Positions 33,876 to 42,308 of a stretch of 64,000 bases of DNA are shown one piece after another. Numbering within the stretch: position 1 is the first letter of the stretch; every line of letters starts with the position of its first letter. The notes beneath the pieces were generated by a model, which saw only the letters and a list, made by a program, of their open reading frames with translations, did not search any database and had not been told where the DNA came from. The stretch is from Achromobacter pestifer (lineage in GTDB: Bacteria; Pseudomonadota; Gammaproteobacteria; Burkholderiales; Burkholderiaceae_B). The translations under genes and the position numbers were made by a program. Where the stretch lies: NCBI RefSeq assembly GCF_013267355.1, contig NZ_CP053985.1, forward strand, positions 6,944,001 through 7,008,000. Direction: 5' to 3'.

Positions 33876-34601
33876 TCAACTCAGGAGTCCGAGTAGCGCA
33901 GCGCGGGCGACGGCTGCCGTCCGATTGCGGGCGCCAAGCTTGGAGATCGCGTTCTTCGTATGAAATCTGACCGTCGACTCGGCAATTGCCAGTATTTCGG
34001 ACACGTCGCTGCTGGTCTTTCCGTCCGCCGCCCATTTTAGAATTTCGGTCTCGCGACGGGTCAATGGAACATCCGGCGTCAATTTGAATCGCGGCAGCAA
34101 AACCCTGCTGAATGCGAGGTGTGCCGCGGTTACCAGCCATCGCATCCTCAATTCCTTGCCGAGCAGCTCCGCATCGGAAAGCTGCTCGTTCTGCCTGGCC
34201 AACGTCAGCATTCCCCAAGTTCCGTACGCGTCCAGATTCGACTGGGCCCATCCCACACAGAGTCCCACCGCCTGCATCTCGTTCCAAAGCTGGGGCGTAT
34301 CGGCAAATACCCTGTCCGACCATACGATAGGTATCGCGGACCGGCTGCAATGTTTTACGGTGGGGTCGACTTCCAGGTAGCGCGCCTGTGCGTACCGTTC
34401 CTGCCACACGGCCGGATAATTACTGATCATTACGACCTGAGGATTGGTAAACGGCAAGGCCGCCCGCAAACCGTACGCGCAATAAGAAAACCCCAACTCT
34501 TGCGCGATAGCCGCCACCTCGGTGAAAACGGCTTGCTCAGTGGTTGCCCTATTGGTAACTAATAGTAACTCATGTACCCACGGCTTCATTCCAAATTCCA
34601 T
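33876..34601 (-). CDS. LuxR-type quorum-sensing regulator (solo)
   Basis: 241 residues. Seen: an N-terminal autoinducer-binding domain with all usual ligand residues, W66, Y70, D79, P80 and W94 (in YPAVWQERYAQARYLEVDP and PIVWSD), and a C-terminal LuxR helix-turn-helix (LTRRETEILKWAADGKTSSDVSEIL, ending STVRFHTKNAISKLGARNRTAA). So it should bind an acyl-homoserine lactone or a related signal. No LuxI synthase is in the window, so it is a solo. It sits between tRNA-Ala and the LysR gene at 35455 in DNA visibly less GC-rich than its neighbours. Confidence 0.92.
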   Translation of the reverse strand: MEFGMKPWVHELLLVTNRATTEQAVFTEVAAIAQELGFSYCAYGLRAALPFTNPQVVMISNYPAVWQERYAQARYLEVDPTVKHCSRSAIPIVWSDRVFADTPQLWNEMQAVGLCVGWAQSNLDAYGTWGMLTLARQNEQLSDAELLGKELRMRWLVTAAHLAFSRVLLPRFKLTPDVPLTRRETEILKWAADGKTSSDVSEILAIAESTVRFHTKNAISKLGARNRTAAVARAALLGLLS

Positions 34602-34815
34602 CCCCGTGCATTTATATTGCTCGCACTCGAAAGTTGCACGGCTGAAAATAAAGTGGCCGCTGACACAATATAGTTAAACTCCTGAAATATTTCAAAATAT
34701 AAATAAATGTGATAACCAGTTCACTTTTTATATACTCGTTCGACAATGACTTAGAGAATAAATATTTCCGGCTTCTAAAAACCTTTTCCCTGTCATTGAA
34801 TTCCTTGCCATACGT
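34602..34815. other. AT-rich divergent intergenic region with palindrome
   Basis: A 214-nt gap between the LuxR gene and the divergent unknown gene, with clearly higher AT content than the rest of the window. It contains the perfect 12-bp palindrome TGAAATATTTCA (34683-34694) and several poly-A/T tracts. It must hold the promoters of both genes; a lux-box-like element was not clear. Confidence 0.6.
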
Positions 34816-35409
34816 ATGGACATTGCGGCCAGCACCTTGGTACCCGACCGAGGGGACGACGCGCAATATCTTCAGCATGCCCTGGAGCAACTCTCGCCCC
34901 TGCGGCTTTTCGATGAATTGATGATCGGCATTACACGGAATGCGCCTCGCGAGCATGCAGGTCAGCGCGCGCAGCCGCTCATTCTGTCGACGGCCCGCAG
35001 CATAGGCGCGACGGCCGAGGAGATCGCGGTCATGGATGCGCAAGCCGACGCACGGCAAGCCTTGCTGGAAGCGAACCCGGCTTTTCAGGCGTCTCTTGCA
35101 AGGCTGTCCGCGGCGGGCATTACCTGGGAATGGGGCCAGGAATGCGAGTATGGCTATCGATCGCGCTGCCCGAGTCTTTTTTCCCCGCCGCAGGCAATAT
35201 CCAGAATTGAGGAAATGGCAGCCAACGATGCGGGATTGGATACCGCCCAGGAGAAACAGGATGCCGCCGATATCTATCGGCGCTGGCTGCTGCAAAACTA
35301 CCACCCCGATTGGAAGCAGTATCAACAGAAATGGCCGACTCTCTATGCCAATCCCCATTGCGCGCGGCGGAATGATTTCGGGCTCGATCCCAATCCCATT
35401 GAGCCCTGA
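34816..35409 (+). CDS. Unknown 197-residue protein next to the LuxR solo
   Basis: Not recognised. Soluble, acidic, helix-rich in its first part (YLQHALEQLSPLRLFDELMIG, then EEIAVMDAQADARQALLEANP) and with many aromatic residues in the last 90 (WEWGQECEYGYRSRCPS, YRRWLLQNYHPDWKQYQQKW). No signal peptide or membrane segment. The ribosome site is weak, so the start is uncertain. Base composition is lower in GC than neighbours, like the LuxR gene it diverges from; both are probably acquired together. It may be a target of the LuxR protein, which is inference from position only. Confidence 0.6.
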   Translation: MDIAASTLVPDRGDDAQYLQHALEQLSPLRLFDELMIGITRNAPREHAGQRAQPLILSTARSIGATAEEIAVMDAQADARQALLEANPAFQASLARLSAAGITWEWGQECEYGYRSRCPSLFSPPQAISRIEEMAANDAGLDTAQEKQDAADIYRRWLLQNYHPDWKQYQQKWPTLYANPHCARRNDFGLDPNPIEP

Positions 35410-35454
35410 CTGGCCTACACTGCTTCCCAGAACGGCCTAGAAATTTGCCGCTTT

Positions 35455-36411
35455 TCAGGCGTTTGCGTCAACGCGCACCGTCGTCGCCGCGCCCCGCAAC
35501 GCATGCAGGAATAGCGAGGCCGCAGCCGCGGCGCGCGCATCCCGCCGGGTCATGATGCCCACGGGATGCAGCCGCGCCTGCAAGGCCAGCGGCAGGATGG
35601 CCAACTGCCCGTTTTCGGCCAGGTCGCGCGCCACGCGCAGCGGAATGGCCGACAGCAGCGAGGTCCGCTGCAGCAGCGAGACGATGGTCAGGATGGCGCT
35701 GGATTCGATGGCAACCTGCGGAAAGCCCGCACCGCGCGCCGAAACGGCTGCAGCCACCATGCTGTAGAGCGCCGCGTTGCGCGACGGCAGCACCCAGCGG
35801 CACTTGTCCAGCGCCGTGCCGCTCAGGCGGCTGCGCGAGGCCAGCGGATGGGCCGGACCGCAGACGACGGCGGTGGCCTCGTCGTAAAGGATCTCGCATT
35901 GCAGGTCCGCGTCCGCGCCCTCCACCCCCAGCCGCCCCACGACGCAATCCAGTTCGCCTGCGCGCAAGGCGGGCAGCAACTGCTTTTCCAGGCCTTCGGA
36001 CAACTCGATGCGCAGGGCCGGATGAGTTTCCTGCAGGCGTTGCACGGCCAAGGGCACCAGCAGATGCGCCACCACCGGAAAAATGCCCGCCCGCACCTTG
36101 CCGCTGGCGCCGTTGGCAGCGGCCGCGAGCTCGGCATGTGTCGCGTCCAGTTCATTCAGCAGCAGACGCGCGCGGTCGATCATCAGCAGGCCCAGCGCGG
36201 TCGGCGCGACGCCGTGATGCGAACGCTCGAACAAGGGCAGGCCTGCCAGCGCCTCGGCCTCGCCCAGGAGCTTGCTCAGCGCGGGCTGGCTGAGGTGCAT
36301 CGCTTCGGCCGCCCGGTGCAGATTGCCGACCCGTCCCAGCTCGTCCAGCAAGACCAGGTGACGGATGCGCAGGCGCGACCGCAGCTGCTGCAAAGTGGGG
36401 ATGTCCGGCAT
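35455..36411 (-). CDS. LysR-family transcriptional regulator
   Basis: 318 residues. Seen: helix-turn-helix (LVLLDELGRVGNLHRAAEAMHLSQPALSKLLGEAEALAG) and a LysR substrate-binding domain (SGKVRAGIFPVVAHLLVPLAVQRL onward). Belongs by look to the CbbR/GbpR-like group that begins LRSRLRIRHLVLLDEL. Divergent from a branched-chain-type binding-protein gene followed by thiolase and acyl-CoA synthetase genes, which it probably regulates; a perfect 14-bp palindrome lies between them. Confidence 0.9.
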   Translation of the reverse strand: MPDIPTLQQLRSRLRIRHLVLLDELGRVGNLHRAAEAMHLSQPALSKLLGEAEALAGLPLFERSHHGVAPTALGLLMIDRARLLLNELDATHAELAAAANGASGKVRAGIFPVVAHLLVPLAVQRLQETHPALRIELSEGLEKQLLPALRAGELDCVVGRLGVEGADADLQCEILYDEATAVVCGPAHPLASRSRLSGTALDKCRWVLPSRNAALYSMVAAAVSARGAGFPQVAIESSAILTIVSLLQRTSLLSAIPLRVARDLAENGQLAILPLALQARLHPVGIMTRRDARAAAAASLFLHALRGAATTVRVDANA

Positions 36412-36431
36412 GGAATGCGCCCGGCAAGTGG

Positions 36432-36445
36432 TTATCGATCGATAA
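36432..36445. promoter_or_regulatory. Perfect palindrome, possible LysR binding site
   Basis: TTATCGATCGATAA is self-complementary over 14 bp, about 20 nt upstream of the LysR start and 90 nt upstream of the divergent binding-protein gene. A second TTATC element (TTATCCAGTTATC) follows about 20 nt on. LysR proteins commonly bind such sites in shared promoter regions. Confidence 0.45.
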
Positions 36446-36533
36446 GGAATCGCAATTATCCAGTTATCGGCAAGACGCTCATACTGGGGTCATCCCGCTA
36501 GCCGGGCCATATCCAGAAAAAAGGGGAATAGCC

Positions 36534-37667
36534 ATGTATCGTCGTCTTGCCGCGCTGGCGCTGGCCTGCGCCCTGGCGCCTGCCGCCGCGTCCGCCGACA
36601 TCCGCATCGGCGTGATCGCCAGCAGCACCGGACCCGGAGCCTCCATGGGTTCGCTGTACCGCAGCACCGTGCCGCTGCTGCCCAAGACATTGGGCGGCCA
36701 GCCCGTGGAGTACATCGCGCTGGACGATGCGACCGATCCCTCGTCGGCGGTCAAGACGGCGCGCAAGCTGGTCACCGAGAGCAAGGTGGACGCCATCATC
36801 GGCCCGAGCAATGTGCCGACCTCGATGGCGGTCACGGAGGTCGCCCGCGAAGCGCGCACGCCTCAGTTGTCGTTGGCGCCCATCGTGGTCAGCCCTGACC
36901 GCGCCGAATGGATCTTCGTGGTGGCCCACGGCATAGACCTGATGGTGGATTCACTGACCGCCGACATGGTCAAGCGCGGCGTGAAGAGCGTGGCGTACAT
37001 CGGCTTCTCGGACGCCTGGGGCGACGCTGTCTACCGCGCGCTGCAGGAATCGGCCGCCAAGCGCGGCATCAAGGTGCTCAGCAACGAACGCTACGCGCGC
37101 ACCGACAACTCGGTCACGGCGCAGGTGCTGAAGATCGTCTCGCTCAATCCCGGCGCGGTGCTGGTGGGCGGCTCGGGCACGCCAGGCGCCCTGCCCCATC
37201 TGTCGCTGCGCGAACGCGGATATCAGGGCGTGCAGTACAACACCCACGGCGTCATCAACAAGGACTTCCTGAAGCTGGGCGGCAAGGGCGTGGATGGCGT
37301 GATCGTGCCCAGCGGCCCGGTACAGGTGGTGGAACAGCTGCCCGCGGACAGCCCGATCAAGCCGGTCGCCACGCGTTACGCCCAGCAGTATGAAGCGACC
37401 TACGGCGCCGACTCGCGCAACGCCTTCGCGCCTTACACCTACGACGCCTATCTATTGCTGGACGCGGCGGTGGCCAAGATTCCCGCGGGCACCCAGCCCG
37501 GCACCCCTGCCTTCCGCCAGGCGCTGCGCGATGCCCTGGAAAGCCTGCAGGGCACCGTCGGCACCCAGGGCATCTACATGATGTCACCCACCAACCACAA
37601 CGGCCTGGACGAGCGCGGCGTCGTGCTGATGCAGGCCCGTTCTGGCGCCTGGCAGTTCCTGCCGTAA
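36534..37667 (+). CDS. Periplasmic binding protein of a Liv-type ABC importer
   Basis: 377 residues. Signal peptide MYRRLAALALACALAPAAASA, then IRIGVIASSTGPGASMGSLYRSTVPLLPK, typical of the LivK/amide-binding family, and YEATYGADSRNAFAPYTYDAYLLL towards the end. It captures a small ligand, often an amino acid, amide or aromatic acid, for an ABC importer. No permease or ATPase genes accompany it; the complete set at 56684-60010 might serve both. The next genes (thiolase, acyl-CoA synthetase) suggest a carboxylic acid ligand. Confidence 0.9.
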   Translation: MYRRLAALALACALAPAAASADIRIGVIASSTGPGASMGSLYRSTVPLLPKTLGGQPVEYIALDDATDPSSAVKTARKLVTESKVDAIIGPSNVPTSMAVTEVAREARTPQLSLAPIVVSPDRAEWIFVVAHGIDLMVDSLTADMVKRGVKSVAYIGFSDAWGDAVYRALQESAAKRGIKVLSNERYARTDNSVTAQVLKIVSLNPGAVLVGGSGTPGALPHLSLRERGYQGVQYNTHGVINKDFLKLGGKGVDGVIVPSGPVQVVEQLPADSPIKPVATRYAQQYEATYGADSRNAFAPYTYDAYLLLDAAVAKIPAGTQPGTPAFRQALRDALESLQGTVGTQGIYMMSPTNHNGLDERGVVLMQARSGAWQFLP

Positions 37668-37695
37668 GCCGCCTTTTTTTGCAGCAGGAGTCCGC

Positions 37696-38910
37696 ATGAC
37701 CGGCGTACACATTCCTTATGGCGTGTATTGGAGCACCCCTTTCTCGCGTTGGCAGGGCAGCCTGTCGCGCCTGCACAGCCTGCGTTTCGCGGCCTGGACC
37801 GCGCGCCGCGAACTGGAGCGCCGCGGCATCGCGCCCGCCGCGCTGCAAAGCGCGGTGCTGGGCTGCTCGGTGCCGCAGCAAGGCTCGTTCTACGGCCTGC
37901 CCTGGGTGGCCGGCATGCTCGGCGCCCCCCATCTGGCAGGGCCGGTGGTCTCGCAGGCCTGCGCCACCTCGGTGCGCGGCCTGGCCACGGCCGCGGCCGA
38001 GCTCATGCTGGGCCACGCCGAAACTTCGTTGGTACTCATGGCCGACCGCGTGTCCAACGGCCCGCAGCTCTACCATCCCGATCCGGCCGGCCCTGGCGGC
38101 TCCGGCGCGCACGAAAACTGGGTGCTGGACAATTTTTCGCATGATCCCTGGAGCGGCCTGTCCATGTTGCAGACCGGGGAGCGCGTGGCCGAGCGCCACG
38201 GCATCTCCACGGACGAACAGAATGCGGTCACGCTGCGCCGCTACGAGCAATACGCGCAGGCCTGCGCCGACGGCCGCCGGTTCCAGCAGCGTTACATGAC
38301 GCTGCCCTTCGAGGTGCCCGACGCGCGCTACGCCAAGATTGCATCGGTGCTGGAAGGCGACGAAGGCATCCACGCCACCACCGCTGATGGCCTGGCACGC
38401 CTGTCGCCCGTGCTGCCCGGCGGCACCATCACCTATGGCGGGCAGACGCATCCGGCAGACGGCAACGCGGGCATGGTCCTGGCGACCGCCGAGCGTGCGC
38501 GTGAATTGTCGCGACGCCCCGAAATCGGCATCGAGATCCTGGCCTTCGGCCAGTCGCGCACTGAAAAAGGCTACATGCCGCAGGCGCCCATTGAAGCCGC
38601 CGCTGCCGCGCTGCAACGCGCCGGCCTGGCAATGGCCGACCTGCACGCGGTGAAGACGCACAATCCCTTTGTGGTGTCGGACATCGCGCTGGCGCGCGCC
38701 ACGGGATTCGACGTCATGGCCATGAACAATTATGGCTGTTCGCTGGTGTGGGGCCATCCCCAGAGCCCGACCGGGCTGCGGTCCGTCATGGAACTCATCG
38801 AGGAGCTGGCCGGGCGCGGCGGCGGATTGGGCCTGTTCACGGGATGCGCGGCCGGCGACAGTGCCATGGCATTGGTCTTGCGCGTGGACGCCGCCGGAGC
38901 CGCCCGATGA
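37696..38910 (+). CDS. Thiolase family protein (acetyl-CoA acyltransferase-like)
   Basis: 404 residues. Seen: the acylated Cys in SQACATSVRGLATAAAEL, the His in THNPFVVSDIALA, GHPQSPTGLRSVMEL in place of the common GHPIGASG, and a second Cys in TGCAAGDSAMALVLRV. All three catalytic positions are kept, so thiolytic cleavage or condensation of acyl-CoA is plausible. The stop overlaps the next gene's start by 4 nt (ATGA), giving a coupled pair with an acyl-CoA synthetase. Replacement of the GHPIGASG loop suggests an unusual substrate. Confidence 0.88.
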   Translation: MTGVHIPYGVYWSTPFSRWQGSLSRLHSLRFAAWTARRELERRGIAPAALQSAVLGCSVPQQGSFYGLPWVAGMLGAPHLAGPVVSQACATSVRGLATAAAELMLGHAETSLVLMADRVSNGPQLYHPDPAGPGGSGAHENWVLDNFSHDPWSGLSMLQTGERVAERHGISTDEQNAVTLRRYEQYAQACADGRRFQQRYMTLPFEVPDARYAKIASVLEGDEGIHATTADGLARLSPVLPGGTITYGGQTHPADGNAGMVLATAERARELSRRPEIGIEILAFGQSRTEKGYMPQAPIEAAAAALQRAGLAMADLHAVKTHNPFVVSDIALARATGFDVMAMNNYGCSLVWGHPQSPTGLRSVMELIEELAGRGGGLGLFTGCAAGDSAMALVLRVDAAGAAR

Positions 38911-40418
38911 GCCACGCGAGCCTTGAAGGCGTCCTGCGCATCCCCGCCCTGCTGGCCCGCGCGGCGCGCGACTGCCCCGAACGCACAGCCCTGGTCTGCG
39001 GCGCGCGCCGCGTCGACTACCGGCGCTACGCCGCCGAAGTCTGGGCAACGGCCCGCCATCTGCGCGCGCACGCGCCTTCCGGCGCGCGGGTCGCTACCCT
39101 GCTGGGCAATTCGGATCTGGCCTGCGTGGCGACGCTGGCGTTGCAGTGCTCCGGCAACCAGCATGTGCCGCTCAATCCGCTCTATACGGCGCGCGAACTG
39201 GAATTCATCCTGCGCGACGCGCAGCCCGCGCTGCTGATCGCCGACGCGGCATCGGCCGCCGTCGCGGCGCCGCTGGCCGCGGCGCTGGCCATCCGGCTGG
39301 TCGGGGAAGACGAGGCCCGCGCATGGATGGAGCCGGAGCCAGGCATGGACGACTCGCCGCTGAACGACGCCGATGCCCAGGCGCCGGCCCTGTTGCAGTA
39401 CACCGGCGGCACGACCGGGCAGCCCAAGGGCGTGATTCTCGGACGCGACGCCGTCGCCACCAATGTGCTGCAGCGGGAACTGGCCTTGCCCACCCGCTAC
39501 GGCGCCGACAGCGTGCTTTGCGCGATGCCGCTGTTCCATTCCTATGGCATGGCGATGGGCTTGTTCCTGGCCGCCAGCGCCGCTGCCACGCTGGTGGTGC
39601 TGCCGCGCTACCGGCCCGACGACGTCTGCGACGCCGTGGAGCGCGAGCGCATCACGTTGTTTCCCGGCAGCCCCACCATCTACACCGGCTTGCTGTCGCA
39701 CCCGCGCTTCGCGGCCACCGACTGGTCCAGCGTGCGCGTCTGCTATTCCGGATCCGCCCCGCTGGCGGAAGAAGTGCACCGGCGCTGGGAAGCCGCGGTG
39801 GGCGCGCCGATCTACGAGGGCTACGGCCAGACTGAAGCAGGCCCCATCCTCACCTACAACGGTCCGGCCGGAACCCGGCACGGCTCGGTGGGCACGCCGG
39901 TCGCAGGGACCGAGGTGCAGGTGGTCGACCTCGAATCGGGTTGCGTGGTGCTGCCGCCCGGCCAGCGCGGTGAAATCCGTGCGCGCGGGCCGCAGATCAT
40001 GCAAGGCTATCTGGCCAGGCCCGACGCCACCGCCGAAACCCTGCGCGACGGCTGGCTGTACACGGGCGACATCGGCGAGTTCGCGCAGGACGGCTTCCTG
40101 TACATCCGCGACCGCAAGAAGGACCTGGTGATCTCCGGCGGCTACAACGTCTACCCGCGTGAAGTGGATGAAGTGCTGTACCTGCATCCGGACGTGGCCG
40201 AAGCCGCGGCGGTCGGCTGGCCGGACAGCTACCGCGGCGAGGTCATCCGCGCCTTCGTCGTCCTGCGGCCAGGCGCGGCCGTCGACGAGGCTGCGCTGAT
40301 CGCGCACTGCCAGTCGAACCTGGCGCGCTACAAGGTGCCCGCGGTCATCCAGATCCTGGATGCCCTGCCCTATACGGGCGCCAACAAGGTCGACAAGAAG
40401 GCGCTGCGCGCGGCGTAG
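38907..40418 (+). CDS. AMP-forming acyl-CoA synthetase
   Basis: 503 residues, ANL superfamily. Activates a carboxylic acid with ATP and CoA. Seen: P-loop motif LLQYTGGTTGQPKGVIL, YEGYGQTEAGPILT (A5), the DGWLYTGDIGEFAQDGFLYIRDRKKDLVISGGYNVYPREVDEVL block (A7-A8) and the catalytic Lys near the C-terminus (TGANKVDKKALR). Medium-chain or aromatic acids are possible substrates. Coupled to the thiolase gene by a 4-nt overlap. Confidence 0.92.
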   Translation: MSHASLEGVLRIPALLARAARDCPERTALVCGARRVDYRRYAAEVWATARHLRAHAPSGARVATLLGNSDLACVATLALQCSGNQHVPLNPLYTARELEFILRDAQPALLIADAASAAVAAPLAAALAIRLVGEDEARAWMEPEPGMDDSPLNDADAQAPALLQYTGGTTGQPKGVILGRDAVATNVLQRELALPTRYGADSVLCAMPLFHSYGMAMGLFLAASAAATLVVLPRYRPDDVCDAVERERITLFPGSPTIYTGLLSHPRFAATDWSSVRVCYSGSAPLAEEVHRRWEAAVGAPIYEGYGQTEAGPILTYNGPAGTRHGSVGTPVAGTEVQVVDLESGCVVLPPGQRGEIRARGPQIMQGYLARPDATAETLRDGWLYTGDIGEFAQDGFLYIRDRKKDLVISGGYNVYPREVDEVLYLHPDVAEAAAVGWPDSYRGEVIRAFVVLRPGAAVDEAALIAHCQSNLARYKVPAVIQILDALPYTGANKVDKKALRAA

Positions 40419-40468
40419 TCCACCGGCGGGCGCCTTCAATCGAGGGCGCCACGCCGCGGACGTACGGC

Positions 40469-41920
40469 TCAGACCGGATCCTGATCCAACCTGCGCACCG
40501 CAGCGCTCAAGGTCGAGAAATCAAATTCCTTGCGGCCGCGCAGCAGGCAGCGCATCAGCACGGTCGTCACCACCGGCACCACAGCCGCCAGCAGGAAGGA
40601 CTCCAGCAGGAACGAGGGCTTGTCGCCCGGCGCCGGGAAGAAGAACAGGCCGGCCACGAGACCGGAGATGGTGGCGACGGTGGCGGTCAGGCCGTCGTGC
40701 TTGCGGCTGAACAGGCCGTAAAAGACCGGGAAGGCGGCAGCCGAGCACAGCAGGTCGGCCAGCAGGAACAGGTACAGCACACTATAGCCCTGCGAGGCCA
40801 CGATCATGACGGGGATGGCCATCAGCAGCACCAGCCAGCGCGCCAGGCGCTTCATGGTCATGGAACTGGCGTTGGGCATCAGGCGGCGCATATCGACCGC
40901 GATGATGCTGGATACGGCGCTGATGGCCGTGTCGGCGGTGCTCATGACCAGCGACAGCCCCAACGGAATCAGCGCGATCACGAACCACGCGGGCGCATGC
41001 GGCATGATGACGCTGAAGAGCGCGATGGAGCTGTCGCCCTGGGGCGCCAGGCCGACGAAAGCCAGGCCGAACAGCCCCATCAGGAAGATGAACGGCGCGA
41101 CCAGCAAGCCGCCCAGCAGGAAGCCGTTGCGCATGGAGCGCGCGTCGCGTGCGGCGTAGATGCGCTGCCAGTTGCCCTGGTGGAAGATGCCGGTCAGCAG
41201 GATCGCGACGAAGAAGGTCAGCCCGGCCTTGACGCCCACCGGATCGGTCAGGTCCAGTAGCTGCGGCGCCTTGGCCTGCAGCGCTTCGATGGTGGGCATG
41301 GCGCCACCCGCAGCCTGCCAGCCGACCAGGCACAGGATCACCAGCAGCGGCACGATCACCATCATCTGCACCTGGTCCGTGAAGATCGACGAGCGCAGCC
41401 CGCCATAGGTGGTGTAGAGCAAGGTGGTGCCCATCACGATGGCGGCGGTGGCCCACAGCGGCACGGGCGCCAGCATGGTGACGAGCTTGGAGATCGCCGT
41501 GACTTCGGCCGACAGCGCGATGAAGAGATAGAACAGCATGATGAACAGCGCCAGGCCGTACATGGGCCGGCCGTAGCGCGCCATCAGGAATTCCGTCAGG
41601 GTGTGCCCGTGGGGAATGAGTTCGCGCATGCGCCGCCCCAGCGGAATCATGACCAGGCGCGGCGACATCGATCCCAGCGCGTAGCCGATCACCGCCGCCA
41701 GGCCGCCCCAGGTCGCCGCTTGCGCGGGCGAGAACAGGATCCAGGCGCCCAGGGTCGAGGCCATCAGCGTCAGGATGGTGCCGAAGGCGCCCTGGCTGTT
41801 GCGGGCGACGATGTAGTCCTCCAGGGTGCCGCGCTTGCGGCGCGTGTACAGGACGCTGGCCAGGGCGAAACCGCCCGAGAACAGCAGCAGCCACATCAGG
41901 GCGGTGGATTGGGTCAACAT
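40469..41920 (-). CDS. Sodium:solute symporter (SSS) family, probable thiamine-precursor transporter (ThiV-like)
   Basis: 483 residues from the ATG at 41920, which follows a GGAGG ribosome site; about 13 membrane spans. Seen: YTRRKRGTLEDYIVARNSQG, ASTLGAWILFSPAQAATWGG and TTLLYTTYGGLRSSIFTDQVQMMVIV, the SSS signature. The leader carries a TPP riboswitch, so the gene is switched off when thiamine diphosphate is plentiful. TPP-riboswitch-controlled SSS proteins have been proposed as HMP or thiamine transporters (ThiV); I infer this function here. Without the riboswitch it would be annotated as a pantothenate/proline-like symporter. Confidence 0.88.
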   Translation of the reverse strand: MLTQSTALMWLLLFSGGFALASVLYTRRKRGTLEDYIVARNSQGAFGTILTLMASTLGAWILFSPAQAATWGGLAAVIGYALGSMSPRLVMIPLGRRMRELIPHGHTLTEFLMARYGRPMYGLALFIMLFYLFIALSAEVTAISKLVTMLAPVPLWATAAIVMGTTLLYTTYGGLRSSIFTDQVQMMVIVPLLVILCLVGWQAAGGAMPTIEALQAKAPQLLDLTDPVGVKAGLTFFVAILLTGIFHQGNWQRIYAARDARSMRNGFLLGGLLVAPFIFLMGLFGLAFVGLAPQGDSSIALFSVIMPHAPAWFVIALIPLGLSLVMSTADTAISAVSSIIAVDMRRLMPNASSMTMKRLARWLVLLMAIPVMIVASQGYSVLYLFLLADLLCSAAAFPVFYGLFSRKHDGLTATVATISGLVAGLFFFPAPGDKPSFLLESFLLAAVVPVVTTVLMRCLLRGRKEFDFSTLSAAVRRLDQDPV

Positions 41921-42040
41921 GGGTATCGGTCCTCCCGCTGCCGGCTGGCAGCCGGACGCGCAACGCGGCGGCCCCGCCACGCGGGGTGCGCAGGCCGCAA
42001 GATGAATGAAAGTCTAGGGAGGGCGCGCGGACTGCGCGAT

Positions 42041-42127
42041 GTCCTTCCCTTCGCCGGCATTACCCGGATCAGGTTCAAAGGGTTACCGCGACAACGCGGA
42101 ATCTCAGCCCTTGCAGGGCTCCCCCAG
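42041..42127 (-). ncRNA. TPP riboswitch (THI element)
   Basis: On the minus strand the conserved THI core is present: GGGGGAGCCC, GGGCTGAGAT, a variable arm, ACCCTTTGAACCTGATC, then CGGGTAATGCCGGCGAAGGGA. CTGAGAT and the ACCTGATC/GGTAATGCC halves are diagnostic. It ends about 120 nt before the symporter start; an inverted repeat GCCGGCTGGCAGCCGG within this leader may be part of the expression platform. Confidence 0.95.
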
Positions 42128-42308
42128 GAATTGCCGCAAGATTAGGAGAGCGGCACGGCAATGTCAACGCGCCTGGCGCGGACTCCGCCCGCGCCTTTTG
42201 TGCTAAGTTCGCCCGCGTGCGGCGCCGATTTGCCTATCCGCCGCTGGAATCGAAGAGTCTGACCATGTCTATCGCGCCTTTTACCGCCCCTGTCTGGACT
42301 GGATCGCC

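Noticed and set aside
33876-35409. LuxI-type synthase partner for the LuxR protein
   Set aside because: The neighbouring 197-residue protein has no LuxI motif (no conserved Arg/Phe/Trp N-terminal pattern or ERFLR-like region); no other candidate in the window.
33721-35454. Integrase or transposase in the tRNA-Ala islet
   Set aside because: No recombinase motif in any frame and no duplicated tRNA 3' end seen; islet status rests on composition and position only.
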